Notes under the pieces: model-generated
The model's input: only the letters and a program-made list of their open reading frames with translations
What the model was told of the DNA's origin: nothing
The model's database searches: none
Shown: positions 38,975 through 47,817 of the stretch, piece by piece
Layout: every line of letters starts with the position of its first letter
Numbering within the stretch: position 1 is the first letter of the stretch
Program-made: the position numbers and the translations under genes
Assembly: GCF_036208045.1 (NCBI RefSeq)
Contig: NZ_CP121472.1
Span: forward strand, 1,933,531-1,997,530
Direction of reading: 5' to 3'
From: Thiorhodovibrio winogradskyi
GTDB lineage: Bacteria > Pseudomonadota > Gammaproteobacteria > Chromatiales > Chromatiaceae
Length of the DNA stretch: 64,000 nucleotides

Positions 38975-40915
38975 TCAGACGACGGCTTTAACAGCATTCG
39001 ACAAGGCGCTGGCGTCCGCGTGGGGCAAGGGCAGGTAGACGGCGGCCATCTCGCGCGCGAGTTGCTCGGCCTCGGTGCGCGGACGCGGGGAGACGTCTAT
39101 CACCACGGCGGTCAGTTCCGCGGCGCGGAACAGGCGCGCGGCGCTCATGGCATCTTCGCCTGCCTGTGCTCGGCCACCGGTGCCGTCGCGCGCGACATTG
39201 GCGCGACCGTCGGTTAAAAAGACCACCACCGGGGTGCCGCCGCGCCTTTGAATACCGTCGGCAAGATCCACCGCCGACTCTATGGCCATGGCCAAGGGCG
39301 TGCCGCCACCGCCAGGCAAACCGGCCAGGCTGCGCTTGGCGCGCACCAGCGAGCGGGTGGGTGGCAGCAGCACCTCGGCGGTGGCGCCACGGAAGGCGAT
39401 CATGGCCACCCGGTCACGGCGCACATAGCAGTCAGCCAGCAGCAATTCGATCGCGCCCTTGGCCTCGGCCAGGCGGTGCAGGGCCGCGGAGCCGGAGGCG
39501 TCGACCACGAATATTGTCGTGGTCTCGGAGCGGTGCTTGTAGCGGGTGACGCGAAAATCGTCGAGCCGGACTTCGACCCGTGGTCGTGCCGCGACAGGCG
39601 GGCTTGCGCGGCCCTTGCGTCTGGATTGCTTGGCCACTGGCGCGTCGACCGCGCGATATTTTTGCTCACGCTCCTGTTCGCGCTCGGCGCGCCGGATGCG
39701 CTGCCAGGGTGCGGCGGCGCGCAGGGTTTCAATCACATTCAGGCGGGCCGTCGCGCTGGGTTCGCCGCGGCGGGTGCCGGCCGGGCGACCGCGCAGGGAG
39801 CCGCTCTGGGTCGCGCCGGACTTGCCGCTGGTGCGCGAGCGGGCGCGCAGGGCGCCGAGTTGCAACTGTGCCAGCAGATTGGCGGGTATTGCCGCCTCGG
39901 CGGATTCGAGCACCTGATCCTCGAGCGGTTTGTCGATCTCCTGCTCGGGTGACTTGTCCTGCTCACTGTCATCCTGGTTTTCTTCCGGCGGAGGCGGTTC
40001 CTCCGGCATCTCGTCCTCGGGCTGCTCTGGCATGGGCAGGCGCGTGGCGCGCGGAGCCAGCACCAGGCGCGCGGCCAGGCTAACGTCCTCCGGGGCGGGC
40101 TGTTCGCGGCCGGCCAGCGCGGCGGCAACGCGGGCGACGCGCACGGCGGCCAGCGTCGGGCGTAAGGAATCAACGCCCAGCGCCAGCGCGGTGCCGCACA
40201 GGGCATCGAGCGCGTCATCATCCACAGTGACGGCCGCCAGGCGTTCGCGCGCGGCCAGGATGTCGGCCAGCTCCATGTCTGGCGGCAGTTGCTGCACGTC
40301 GCGCCAGGCGAGTGGGTTGAGGTCGATCAGCAGACTGAAGCGATCAATCAGCGTATTGGGCAGCCGCTCTTCGTCATCGGCTCCTTCATCCAGAGCCACC
40401 ACGCCGAAGCGGGTGGGTGTGCGCGCGGTCAGGCCATCGCGTTCCAGCAGAATCTCGCCGGCGTCGAGCACGGCGGACAGATGGGCGGCGGTGGAGCCCG
40501 CGACCCGTTCGGCCATGGCTAGCAGCACGACACCGCCGTCGACCTCGGCGAGCAGACCACGCTCGGCAATGGGGCGCCCAGCGCGCAGGGTGGCGGACAG
40601 ATCAAGGCCGCCGAGCAGACGACCGTCGGCAATGTGCAAAGGGATGCGGCGCAGGGGTGTCTCGGGTGGCAGATAGTCGCGCAACATCTCCAGCCACAGA
40701 TCCCGCACCGGGCCGGGCAGGGCGCGCACCGAGAGCCCTACAACGCCTGCCGGATCGACCGCGAACAGGGCTGCCGCCATACAGGCGTCTTGCCACGGAT
40801 CGGGGCGTTGCGGGGGCGCTGGCTGGGATGCTGGCTGTGCCGCGGATTGTTCCGCTGACTGGTGCGGGTGGTGCGCGGCGGGCGCGCCAGATTCGGAGCG
40901 CGCGGTTGGCATCAT
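38975..40915 (-). CDS. bchD: Magnesium chelatase subunit D
   Basis: A 646-residue BchD. An AAA+-like N-terminal half lacks a good Walker A motif, as is normal for this subunit. An acidic/proline-rich linker follows (about 300-345, PEEPPPPEENQDD), then a C-terminal von Willebrand A domain with the MIDAS motif DASGSAA near 464 and FLTDGRANVARDG. With BchI and BchH it inserts Mg2+ into protoporphyrin IX, the first committed step of bacteriochlorophyll synthesis. The start overlaps the bchI stop by ATGA. Confidence 0.93.
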   Translation of the reverse strand: MMPTARSESGAPAAHHPHQSAEQSAAQPASQPAPPQRPDPWQDACMAAALFAVDPAGVVGLSVRALPGPVRDLWLEMLRDYLPPETPLRRIPLHIADGRLLGGLDLSATLRAGRPIAERGLLAEVDGGVVLLAMAERVAGSTAAHLSAVLDAGEILLERDGLTARTPTRFGVVALDEGADDEERLPNTLIDRFSLLIDLNPLAWRDVQQLPPDMELADILAARERLAAVTVDDDALDALCGTALALGVDSLRPTLAAVRVARVAAALAGREQPAPEDVSLAARLVLAPRATRLPMPEQPEDEMPEEPPPPEENQDDSEQDKSPEQEIDKPLEDQVLESAEAAIPANLLAQLQLGALRARSRTSGKSGATQSGSLRGRPAGTRRGEPSATARLNVIETLRAAAPWQRIRRAEREQEREQKYRAVDAPVAKQSRRKGRASPPVAARPRVEVRLDDFRVTRYKHRSETTTIFVVDASGSAALHRLAEAKGAIELLLADCYVRRDRVAMIAFRGATAEVLLPPTRSLVRAKRSLAGLPGGGGTPLAMAIESAVDLADGIQRRGGTPVVVFLTDGRANVARDGTGGRAQAGEDAMSAARLFRAAELTAVVIDVSPRPRTEAEQLAREMAAVYLPLPHADASALSNAVKAVV

Positions 40916-41940
40916 GAGCCGAACAGCTCCTGAATGGCCCGTTCGACGCGGGTGGTGGAGCCGGCGTCGTCGAGAACATTGCGTCGCAGGCGATGGCGCA
41001 GCGCCGGCGGGGCGACGCGGCGAATGTGGTCGTCAGTCACGGCATCATCGCCCTCCAGTGCCGCCAGGGCGCGCGCGGCGCGGATTAGCGTCAATTCGCC
41101 ACGCAGACCGTCGGTGCCGAGTTTCATGCAGAGTTCGGCGGCGCGCTCCAGGGCGGCATCCGGCACCTCGACCTGATCCAGGCGTTCCTTGGCCTTGACA
41201 ATCTGATTGCGTACCTTGCCATCCTTGCGCTTCCACTTGGCAATAAAGGCATCGGGATCGTGCTCAAACTCATCGCGCAGGCGCACCACCTGAACCCGGG
41301 TTTTCAAGTCCTGGGGTGTCTTGACCTCGACCGACAGACCGAATCGATCAAGCAACTGCGGGCGCAACTCGCCTTCTTCCGGGTTACCGGAGCCAACCAG
41401 CACGAATTTGGCCGGGTGACGCACGCTCAGACCCTCGCGTTCGACGACGTTCTCGCCGGAAGCGGCCACGTCGAGCAGGGAGTCGACCAGGTGATCCTCC
41501 AGCAGGTTGACCTCGTCGATATATAGAAAACCGCGATGCGCGCGCGCCAGCAGGCCGGGCTCAAAGGCTTTCTCGCCGCGGGTTAGGGCGCTTTCCAGGT
41601 CAAGCGCGCCAATGACGCGGTCCTCGGTGGCGCCGAGTGGCAGATCGACCACCGGCACCGGCGCCTTGCGAACCTTGATGTCATCCTTGGAGCGGCGGGT
41701 GCGGCAAGACTCGCACAGGCCAGCGTCATTTGCCTCCGGGTCGCAGTTATAGGTGCATTTGTCGATCACCCGCATCGGCGGCAGCAGGGCAGCAAGCGCG
41801 CGAATCGCGGTGGACTTACCGGTGCCGCGATCACCAAACACCAAGACACCGCCGATGCTTTGATCAGTGGCCGCGATCAGGATCGCGAGTTTCATTTCTT
41901 CCTGGGCAACGATGGCCGAAAACGGAAAGGCAAGAGGCAT
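40912..41940 (-). CDS. bchI: Magnesium chelatase ATPase subunit I
   Basis: A 342-residue AAA+ ATPase with the BchI-type Walker A GDRGTGKST (about 36-44), Walker B LYIDEVNLLEDHL, sensor regions VGSGNPEEGELRPQLLDRFG and RDEFEHDP. It is the motor subunit that, with BchD, powers Mg2+ insertion by BchH (not in this window). It is the first gene of the bchI-bchD-bchO set. Identification of this operon is the main evidence that the organism is an anoxygenic phototroph. No TGT-N12-ACA PpsR/CrtJ-type operator was found by eye in the 330 nt upstream. Confidence 0.94.
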   Translation of the reverse strand: MPLAFPFSAIVAQEEMKLAILIAATDQSIGGVLVFGDRGTGKSTAIRALAALLPPMRVIDKCTYNCDPEANDAGLCESCRTRRSKDDIKVRKAPVPVVDLPLGATEDRVIGALDLESALTRGEKAFEPGLLARAHRGFLYIDEVNLLEDHLVDSLLDVAASGENVVEREGLSVRHPAKFVLVGSGNPEEGELRPQLLDRFGLSVEVKTPQDLKTRVQVVRLRDEFEHDPDAFIAKWKRKDGKVRNQIVKAKERLDQVEVPDAALERAAELCMKLGTDGLRGELTLIRAARALAALEGDDAVTDDHIRRVAPPALRHRLRRNVLDDAGSTTRVERAIQELFGS

Positions 41941-42267
41941 GTTCAGGCCATCCTAAAAGAAAGCGGGGAGGAAAACCCGGAATCACGCCGGGAGTCAAAA
42001 CAAGCGACAAGGCGGGAGCGCGGCGGATGTGGGCCGGCGCGGACTGAAGTGGTGGCAATGGTCAAGCGCGTGATCCTCTCGATAAGCGGGCGGATGAGCG
42101 AGTGTGTGTGCGCAGCGGCAAAATGGCGTGGGGCGTCGCTGCCATCGCGCGGAACAACCCGAAACCCTATCGCTCTTGTGCTGTCGCGGTCAAGTTGCAG
42201 CGCACAGATCCGAGGAGGGTTGGCCGCTGAGAGAGATGCAACGGATGTGATTCAACGCATGGAGCAG
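41941..42267. promoter_or_regulatory. Upstream region of bchI, between bchI and the end of the integron array
   Basis: 327 nt without a gene. It is the boundary between chromosome and cassette array and should carry the bchI promoter. I find no recognisable PpsR-type palindrome and no attC-like site in it. Confidence 0.45.
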
Positions 42268-42342
42268 GATGAACGTTAGCCATCACCCGACGCGGAAGGA
42301 GCGCCAGCGACTGTAGCGGTCGGGTGGATGGCCTTGTTGGGC
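42268..42342 (-). other. attC site H (terminal attC of the array)
   Basis: In minus orientation R'' is GCCCAAC (42336-42342). The arms GGCCATCCACCCGAC and GTCGGGTGATGGC pair around a GC-rich loop. R' is GTTCATC, one mismatch from GTTRRRY, as expected at the end of an array where the flank is chromosomal. The C-terminus of the small antitoxin gene is encoded by this site. Confidence 0.8.
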
Positions 42343-42479
42343 ATCTTTTCAAGCAAGACATCTAAGGTGCCGCTATGCGCCTTAAGATATTCATTCTCTT
42401 GTGTCCATGACATACCTTGGGTTTCTTGTGACATCCTGTCTCTGATATTTCTCATTAATTCAACAGATTTAAGCTGCAT
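42276..42479 (-). CDS. Cassette-borne antitoxin-like small protein, C-terminus encoded by attC
   Basis: A 67-residue protein. The first about 46 residues (VELMRNIRDRMSQETQGMSWTQENEYL in part) resemble the small proteins that follow a particular PIN-domain toxin group, so I read it as the antitoxin. The last about 20 residues (PNKAIHPTATVAGAPSASG) are produced by reading into the attC site, with the stop in its last stem, a common feature of integron cassette genes. Its start overlaps the PIN gene by 11 nt. Confidence 0.7.
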   Translation of the reverse strand: MQLKSVELMRNIRDRMSQETQGMSWTQENEYLKAHSGTLDVLLEKMPNKAIHPTATVAGAPSASGDG

Positions 42480-42929
42480 AATCTATGACCTCTATTGGCG
42501 TGCGAATCTCTAATATCTGATATCCGAGCCTTAAATTCACAGAATTATACCCATGTATTCTTTCGAGCTTCACGATGTGCTTGAAATTCCAACTTACAAG
42601 AACATCGACACGACTGATTGTAGCCGTTGCAATGTGCTGCGCATCCACTCGGCTTTTCTTAGGCACAACACCTTCTTGCAAATATGTATCTGCTAGATCG
42701 TTGGCTTCTTCAGTAAATTCTATTAATTCGATATAATCCTGGGTACAGAAAGCAAGACATCACGAACAGCTTGGGGCACCGATTCCAGTTCGGCAATTGT
42801 AAGATTTGAAATAACGAGTACCGTTGAGCCTGACTTGAAAGTATCGAATAACGACAGAGACCCCTCTTCGAACTCAACATCGAGGCAACCACCAATTACT
42901 GATGTGTCTGTATATATTCTACGTTTCAT
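42469..42929 (-). pseudogene. PIN-domain toxin gene with a frameshift
   Basis: Two minus-strand frames join into one PIN-domain protein. 42929-42723 gives KRRIYTDTSVIGGCLDVEF, with the first catalytic Asp, down to LLSVPRI. After a one-base shift near 42748 the other frame continues with DYIELIEFTEEANDLADTYL and then KKSRVDAQHIATATISRVDV, VSWNFKHIV and RTPIEVI to 42469. As written the toxin is broken, so it is a pseudogene or a sequencing error. The order toxin, then antitoxin in one cassette is consistent with this PIN subgroup. Confidence 0.75.
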
Positions 42930-42960
42930 TGTTGCGATTTATTTTTAGACCTTCCTTTCT

Positions 42961-43032
42961 GACCAACGCCATGCTCAGCCGAGCCGGTTGAGCGAGGTCG
43001 AAACCGGCTTCGGCTGGAGCACCGTGTTAGGC
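42961..43032 (-). other. attC site G
   Basis: In minus orientation R'' is GCCTAAC (43026-43032) and R' is GTTGGTC (42961-42967, one position off GTTRRRY). The arms GCTCAGCCGAGCCGGTT and AACCGGCTTCGGCTGGAGC pair with small bulges. It separates the PIN cassette from the cassette holding the longer double-glycine peptide gene. Confidence 0.82.
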
Positions 43033-43223
43033 AATTATAATGTGGTACGTCCCCGTTTTCCCCCTGTCAAGGTGTATGGACAACTCCTCGGACGGGACTT
43101 TAACCCGCAAGACTTAGCTGTTGTTACTGCGAACGACCAGGGTCGGTTTATTTTCGAGCTGCCAAACAATTCAAGCCGTGCCCCTTTGTCTTGGGGTCCA
43201 GCAAGATAAACGAGCAGATCAGA

Positions 43224-43640
43224 TCAGGTGGCCCAGTTGACGATCAAGGTTTTAGCCTCCTTGATCGCTGGTCCAAACTCGTTTATGAGGGGTCCGGTGA
43301 CGGGCGCACTAGCTGACACGATATTGAGGGCCGTGTTGGCCGTGTGGAGTGCCGTGTTGATAATAGCGCCGGCAGCCGAGTCGATTAGCGAAAGAACGCC
43401 ACCGGACACATGCTGCAGAGCGTCATCAGACATTTCGTACTGGCTCTGGTCATGCCGCTCCAAGAGATCGACTGTCATCCGCGCGAACTCATGAACGGTC
43501 TCTCGCGAGACACTAACCCCGCGGGCGTCAGCGATCTTGACCACCCTGTCCGAAGTGGCGCCGACCAAATCCTTAAAAACCTCAGGTTCACGGTCCGCTA
43601 ATTCCTGGATGAAATTTGCAAAAGTTTCGATATCTGACAT
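43224..43640 (-). CDS. Nif11-leader-like, double-glycine peptide precursor (138 aa)
   Basis: A 138-residue protein with AAGGTG 6 nt before ATG 43640. Residues 1-80 look like a Nif11-type leader (FANFIQELADREPEVFKDLVG, ARGVSVS), ending in a double-glycine cleavage motif MSDDALQHVSGG at 70-81. The predicted core (82-138) is Cys-free, rich in Ala, Thr, Ser, Ile and small hydrophobics (AAGAIINTALHTANTALNIV), resembling a membrane-active bacteriocin more than a thioether RiPP. No modification enzyme or C39 peptidase-transporter is nearby. It lies in the cassette array to the right of attC G. Confidence 0.72.
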   Translation of the reverse strand: MSDIETFANFIQELADREPEVFKDLVGATSDRVVKIADARGVSVSRETVHEFARMTVDLLERHDQSQYEMSDDALQHVSGGVLSLIDSAAGAIINTALHTANTALNIVSASAPVTGPLINEFGPAIKEAKTLIVNWAT

Positions 43641-44447
43641 GGTATCACCTTCTTGCGTTGTATTGTGAGTTTGGCGTGCCGAATGATCAGGCTAACGAGC
43701 GATGGGCGTGATGCCGGGAGTGATTGGTTCAGGATTAAATGTATTCGCCAAGGAGTGGATTATATGGGATTATATGGGCCAAGAATCGGTTTAGTTTTCG
43801 ATCTTGCCAAAACAATCCGAGCCAGGCCCCTTCTATGAGGCGTTTTTGTCAAGCCCTTTTTTCGAGAGATTATTTTGTTCAGCGCCAACATCGCAAATCA
43901 GAATGTTACATTCATTATCGCATTGCATGATTGCGCAGACCAGCCGCCATGCCGCGCTTCTCTCTCCCCGAAGGGGCGGGCGTGGTTTATCGAAACGCTC
44001 GTGCATGGCAAGGCCGTCGGGCGCTGTTCAAACGCTTTCAAATAGCCTGATCACTCACTTTGAATCGTCACTAGCTTATTCGTTCTCCTTGGCGATGGCG
44101 GCCGTTTGGTCAGCGCGTTTTGCTCGGTGTCATGAGCATTGCGAGCGTTATGACAGCCATGGGTTGTCTCGGTTTGAAAGCCGACAGATTCTGTGCGAAT
44201 CCGCTCCACCTTCTATCCGTGCCGGGAAGCCCGGTCACCTGAAATTGCATGCGATGTTCGCCGCTGAAACCGATTGAAAAGGAAAGCGCCCCTTCTTTTA
44301 AAACGGCATGACCAGGGGTCAGCCCAGGGGCCTGTCGGGCGCTTTCGACAACCTTGACCGTGATCCGTCGCGTTGCTCTCTCCTCGGGCGTTGGCGCTGT
44401 GCTCGGCCGTTTGGGGGTGACTGGATGTCTTCCGCGGGCGGCGGGCC
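43641..44447. other. Gene-poor region left of the IS110-family transposase
   Basis: About 800 nt without a gene that I can support. It holds one copy of a short dispersed motif (AATCCGAGCCAGGCCCC at 43814-43830). No attC-like palindrome with good arms was found, so the right boundary of the double-glycine-peptide cassette is lost or unrecognised. Confidence 0.4.
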
Positions 44448-45575
44448 TTAGCCGGCTTTGAGCACCGCGCCGTCCGGGATCTCGCCCTGTTCGAGATAGC
44501 GCCACAGGGCGATGAGCAGCTTGCGCGCCAGGGCGACGATGCCGATGCGCCGCATGCGTTTGCCGCCCTTGGCAAAGCGCTCGCGGTACCAGCGACTCAG
44601 GGCGCTGTCGGGCTGGTAGCGCAGCCATAGCCAGGACAGCTCGACCATGAGGGCACGGATGCGTCGGTTGCCAGCCTTGCTGATGCCTTGGTCGCGCTGG
44701 TCATCACCACTGGCATAGGGCGTGGGGGTCAGCCCGGCACAGGCGGCCAGCTGCTGGCGGTTGCGAAAGCCGCGCCAGCTGAAGAATTCCATGACCAAGA
44801 CCCAGCTCGAAACCCAGCCGATGCCTTTGAGCTCGAGCATGCGCGCGATTTGCTCATAGGCCGCGTCGGTGGCTTGCTCGACGCGGCGCTTTTGTTCTTG
44901 CTCGATGGCGCGGATTTGCTCATCAGCCAAGCAATAGCGCTGATATTCGCGGCGGATCTCTTCTTTGAGGTCGGCGCCGAGGGGCTCGCCGGTGGCGGTG
45001 CATAGGTGATCGAGGTTTTCGATCAGCGAGTCGTTGAGGCGCTCGATGACCAGTCCTTGGGCGACGAACAGGGATTTCATCCGTGAGCTGTGGGCGCCAC
45101 GTTCGTGGATCAGCCGCTCGCGCTCGCGATCAACTCGCATCCGATCCTCGGCCTCGGCACTGGGGACGTTCACCACCGCGAGGGCTTTTTTCTCTCCGCC
45201 AAGATAACGCATGAGCTGCACCAGCAGGGCTTCGACGTCGACCCGGTCGGTCTTCACGCGCCGCTTCTTGCGGTTGACCTGGATGCTGGCCGAGTCGACC
45301 ACACGGCTGTGAATCCCCCAGGATTCCAAGATGCGATGAATCCAGAAGCCATCCCGCCCGGCTTCGTAAACGCTTTCAATGACACAATCCGCGCTGAGTC
45401 CAAGCTTCCCCTGGGCGATCTCGATCTGCTCGCGCAACGCGGGAAGATCCCGCGCTTCGATGGTCTTGATCCGGATCTTCTCGCCGTTGCTGAAGCAAAG
45501 CTTCCAGGTCTTGTTGCTCAGCTCGAGGGCCAGATAGAGGGTGGTCTTCGGCGTTTGGACAGCGGCAGTGGTCAT
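44448..45575 (-). CDS. IS110-family transposase
   Basis: A 375-residue transposase. The N-terminal DEDD-type region includes ALELSNKTWKLCF, CVIESVYEAGRDGFW and VKTDRVDVEALLVQL. The C-terminal transposase_20 region has LELKGIGWVSSWVLVME, ACAGLTPTPYASGDD and the diagnostic QGISKAGNRRIRALMVEL with its Ser. IS110 elements are mobilised by a DEDD/Ser recombinase through a circular intermediate and usually lack clear inverted repeats, so the ends are not assigned. Some IS110/IS1111 relatives target attC sites, which fits its position in a cassette array. Confidence 0.88.
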   Translation of the reverse strand: MTTAAVQTPKTTLYLALELSNKTWKLCFSNGEKIRIKTIEARDLPALREQIEIAQGKLGLSADCVIESVYEAGRDGFWIHRILESWGIHSRVVDSASIQVNRKKRRVKTDRVDVEALLVQLMRYLGGEKKALAVVNVPSAEAEDRMRVDRERERLIHERGAHSSRMKSLFVAQGLVIERLNDSLIENLDHLCTATGEPLGADLKEEIRREYQRYCLADEQIRAIEQEQKRRVEQATDAAYEQIARMLELKGIGWVSSWVLVMEFFSWRGFRNRQQLAACAGLTPTPYASGDDQRDQGISKAGNRRIRALMVELSWLWLRYQPDSALSRWYRERFAKGGKRMRRIGIVALARKLLIALWRYLEQGEIPDGAVLKAG

Positions 45576-45670
45576 GTTCGGTCTCCTCGTGGCTCGGGGT
45601 TAATGTCGAGGCTTAGACTTGGATGGCCTACATAGTTTCTTTAATTTGTTAGGCGATTTTGTTGGTACGA

Positions 45671-45696
45671 TTTAATGCCGCAGAATTAAATCGAAC
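45671..45696. repeat. Hairpin upstream of the IS200-like element
   Basis: CGATTTAAT and ATTAAATCG arms around an 8-nt loop. It lies between the IS110 transposase start and the IS200-like left end. The right arm leads into another copy of the short AATCGAACCTGGCCCC motif. Confidence 0.6.
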
Positions 45697-46174
45697 CTGG
45701 CCCCTTTAATTAATTCTATAGAAACCCCTGCAATCTACAGATTACGTTTAAATCCGTTGGGTAATCCCCCGGCTCTGCCGGGGTGACAGCAGAAGTTTGA
45801 CATTTACTGGAGTCCATCTGGGAGACTCCGCAGCGTGAGCCGCCAAGCACACGATTGTGGAGAATCCAGATGGACGAGTTCGAGAGCCTAAGTCACTCAC
45901 GTTGGGAGTGCAAATACCACATTGTTTTTATCCCGAAATATCGACGGAAGGTGCTTTACAAGCAGCTGCGGAAGCATCTTGGGGAGGTGTTTCATCGGCT
46001 GGCGCAACGCAAGGAGAGTCAGATCCTCGAAGGGCATCTGATGTCCGATCATGTTCACATGTTGATTTCGATTCCGCCGAAGTATGCTGTCTATAGTGGA
46101 CCCCAATTTTAGGACACTAAATTAAGTTAGTTTTGCCTCATCTGAAGAGACTTGTAAAGACTTGGAGAGAGCAG

Positions 46175-46468
46175 ATGAGTGAGAGACAACGCAAGACCTT
46201 CAGTGCCGCTTTCAAGGCCAAAGTAGGCTTGGAAGCGGTACGCGGAGTGAAGACGACTAACGAGATTGCGCAGGATCACGGGGTTCATCCGGTCCAAGTA
46301 GGCCAGTGGAAGAAAGCCATCGTGGCGGACGCCGGCAAGCTGTTCGAAGGCCGGCGCGGGCGCAAGAAAGTGGACGACAGTGGCGACGAAGAGCGACTCT
46401 ACAGCGAGATCGGGCGGTTGAAAATGGAGCTGGACTGGCTGAAAAAAAAGTCCGGGGTGAGCCTGTGA
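46175..46468 (+). CDS. IS3-family transposase OrfA
   Basis: A 97-residue helix-turn-helix protein (RKTFSAAFKAKVGLEAVRG, EIAQDHGVHPVQVGQWKK) with a leucine-zipper-like C-terminus (EIGRLKMELDWLKKK). The run of eight A at 46442-46449 is a typical slippery site for a -1 frameshift into OrfB, giving the OrfAB transposase. Confidence 0.88.
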   Translation: MSERQRKTFSAAFKAKVGLEAVRGVKTTNEIAQDHGVHPVQVGQWKKAIVADAGKLFEGRRGRKKVDDSGDEERLYSEIGRLKMELDWLKKKSGVSL

Positions 46469-47457
46469 GCGTGCGTCGCGGGTGGATCGACATGGGCGGC
46501 CTTGATGATGGCGGGTTAGCGGTCAGTCGCCAATGTGCGCTGCTTGGCGTACATCGCTCTGGAGTGTATGCACACCGCCATGATCGTATTGCCGAGCCGA
46601 GCGAACTGGATCAAAAGTTGTTGCGGCTGATTGATGCGGAATACACCAAGAGACCATTTTATGGGAGTCGACGCATGGTTGTGATGCTGCGCGCACAAGG
46701 CTATGCGGTCAGTCGCAAACGCGTTCAGCGTCTCATGGGCGTTTTAGGTTTAGCCGGCATGTTGCCTGGGCCTCATACAAGCAAGCCGCATCCTGAGCAC
46801 AAAATCTACCCCTACTTGTTGCGTGGGCTGGCCATTGTACGGCCCAACCACGTCTGGAGCAGTGACATCACCTATGTGCGACTCGCGCATGGATTTGCCT
46901 ACCTGGTGGCCATCATCGACTGGTACTCACGACGAGTCCTTTCTTGGAGATTGTCGAACACAATGGACACGGGCTTTTGCATCGATTGCTTGGAGGATGC
47001 GCTGCGCCACCATGGCCGCCCGGAGATCTTCAACACCGACCAGGGCGCGCAGTTTACCAGCCTCGCCTTCACCCAGGTGTTGCGTGACGCCGAGGTGGCC
47101 ATCAGCATGGATGGGCGCGGCAGAGCCCTGGACAACGTCTTCGTCGAGCGTCTGTGGCGCAGCGTCAAATGGGAGGACATTTACCCCAAGGGCTATGAGA
47201 CGCTCTCAGAGCTGTTCATGGGCCTCTCGGCGTATTTCCCCTTCTACAACGGTGAACGCCCTCACCAGGGGCTTGGCTACCGAACGCCGGACGATGTGCA
47301 TGTGAGCGGCAAAGGAGGTGGTGTCGTGGTTGCTGATCACTTTGGCGATCACCCGCCAGCGGAGTCGTCGGCTCCGCTACGCTCCGCCGACGACTCCGCT
47401 GGCGAAGAACTGGGGCAGCGCCAATCCGCTGCGACTGAACTGGGCGCGCTAACTTAA
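46447..47457 (+). CDS. IS3-family transposase OrfB (DDE integrase domain)
   Basis: The -1 frame relative to orfA, probably made only as the OrfAB fusion; the start given is the frameshift region. The HTH_21 region DAEYTKRPFYGSRRMV is followed by the rve/DDE core: Asp in WSSDITYVRL, Asp in FNTDQGAQFTS and Glu in NVFVERLWRSVKWEDIY. After the normal end (QGLGYRTPDDVH) the frame runs on for about 50 residues, including a perfect 18-bp inverted repeat at 47354-47402 that encodes ESSAPLRSADDSAG. Confidence 0.85.
   Translation, partial: KVRGEPVSVRRGWIDMGGLDDGGLAVSRQCALLGVHRSGVYAHRHDRIAEPSELDQKLLRLIDAEYTKRPFYGSRRMVVMLRAQGYAVSRKRVQRLMGVLGLAGMLPGPHTSKPHPEHKIYPYLLRGLAIVRPNHVWSSDITYVRLAHGFAYLVAIIDWYSRRVLSWRLSNTMDTGFCIDCLEDALRHHGRPEIFNTDQGAQFTSLAFTQVLRDAEVAISMDGRGRALDNVFVERLWRSVKWEDIYPKGYETLSELFMGLSAYFPFYNGERPHQGLGYRTPDDVHVSGKGGGVVVADHFGDHPPAESSAPLRSADDSAGEELGQRQSAATELGALT
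47354..47402. repeat. Perfect inverted repeat near the IS3 right end
   Basis: Arms GCCAGCGGAGTCGTCGGC and its exact complement around a 13-nt loop. It is translated as the tail of OrfB and may terminate transcription of the element. Confidence 0.85.
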
Positions 47458-47817
47458 ATTCGGGGGAAAACTGTCCTTGACATGGGGTCCACCTCAGTCT
47501 CGCAGGTGGTCGGGTACATCAAGGGCAAAAGCGCAATCCATTTAGCGCGAGTCTATGGTGAGCGAAAGCGCAACTTTGGTGGGATGCATTTTTGGGCACG
47601 GGGCTATTTTGTCTCGACAGTTGGTCGTGATGAGGCGACGATTCGGGCCTACATTCAGCATCAAGAGCGTGAAGACCAGCGTCTAGAGCAGCTGAACCTG
47701 TGGCGCTGACCGGCCGCCTATAGGCGGCTCATGAACTAGGGGCCGCGTTAGCGACCCCCTTGCCGCTTTGAGCGGCTCACGAATTCGAAAGCCCCCGGCT
47801 CTGCCGGGGGATTGTTA

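Larger units (their letters stand above)
46093..47496 (+). mobile_element. IS3-family insertion sequence
   Basis: About 1404 bp flanked by the 4-bp direct repeat GTCT (46089-46092 and 47497-47500). Inverted ends share GTGGACCCCA followed by an imperfect match (left ATTTTAGGACA, right TGTCAAGGACAG). It carries orfA and orfB in the usual IS3 frameshift arrangement. Confidence 0.87.
45870..47709 (+). pseudogene. IS200-type Y1 (HUH) transposase, interrupted by IS3 element
   Basis: The coding sequence is in two parts, 45870-46092 and 47501-47709. Joining them after removing one GTCT target duplication restores a 143-residue Y1 transposase. Part 1 begins MDEFESLSHSRWECKYHIVF and contains the HUH metal motif SDHVHMLI. 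Part 2 has GYIKGKSAIHLARV and FWARGYFVSTVGRDEATIRAY (in part), where the nucleophilic Tyr region lies. It was intact before the IS3 insertion, so the second insertion is recent. Confidence 0.85.
45764..47816 (+). mobile_element. IS200/IS605-like element, split by an IS3-family insertion
   Basis: Matching subterminal hairpins CCCCGGCTCTGCCGGGG occur at the left (about 45766) and right (about 47792) ends, as in IS200/IS605 elements, which lack inverted repeats. Further hairpins lie near the right end (GCCGCCTATAGGCGGC). The single-strand transposase gene is interrupted. Exact tips cannot be fixed without an empty site. Confidence 0.65.

Noticed and set aside
41941-42267. PpsR/CrtJ operator upstream of bchI
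   Set aside because: Scanning for TGT-N12-ACA by eye gave no match with correct spacing.
42988-43209. 73-codon plus-strand frame next to attC G
   Set aside because: It starts inside the attC stem, has no ribosome site and matches no family I know. The C-terminal part looks somewhat protein-like, so it is only weakly rejected.
44110-44628. 172-codon minus-strand frame at the 3' side of the IS110 transposase
   Set aside because: Its first half is a frame shadow of the transposase. The rest has no start codon or recognisable domain.
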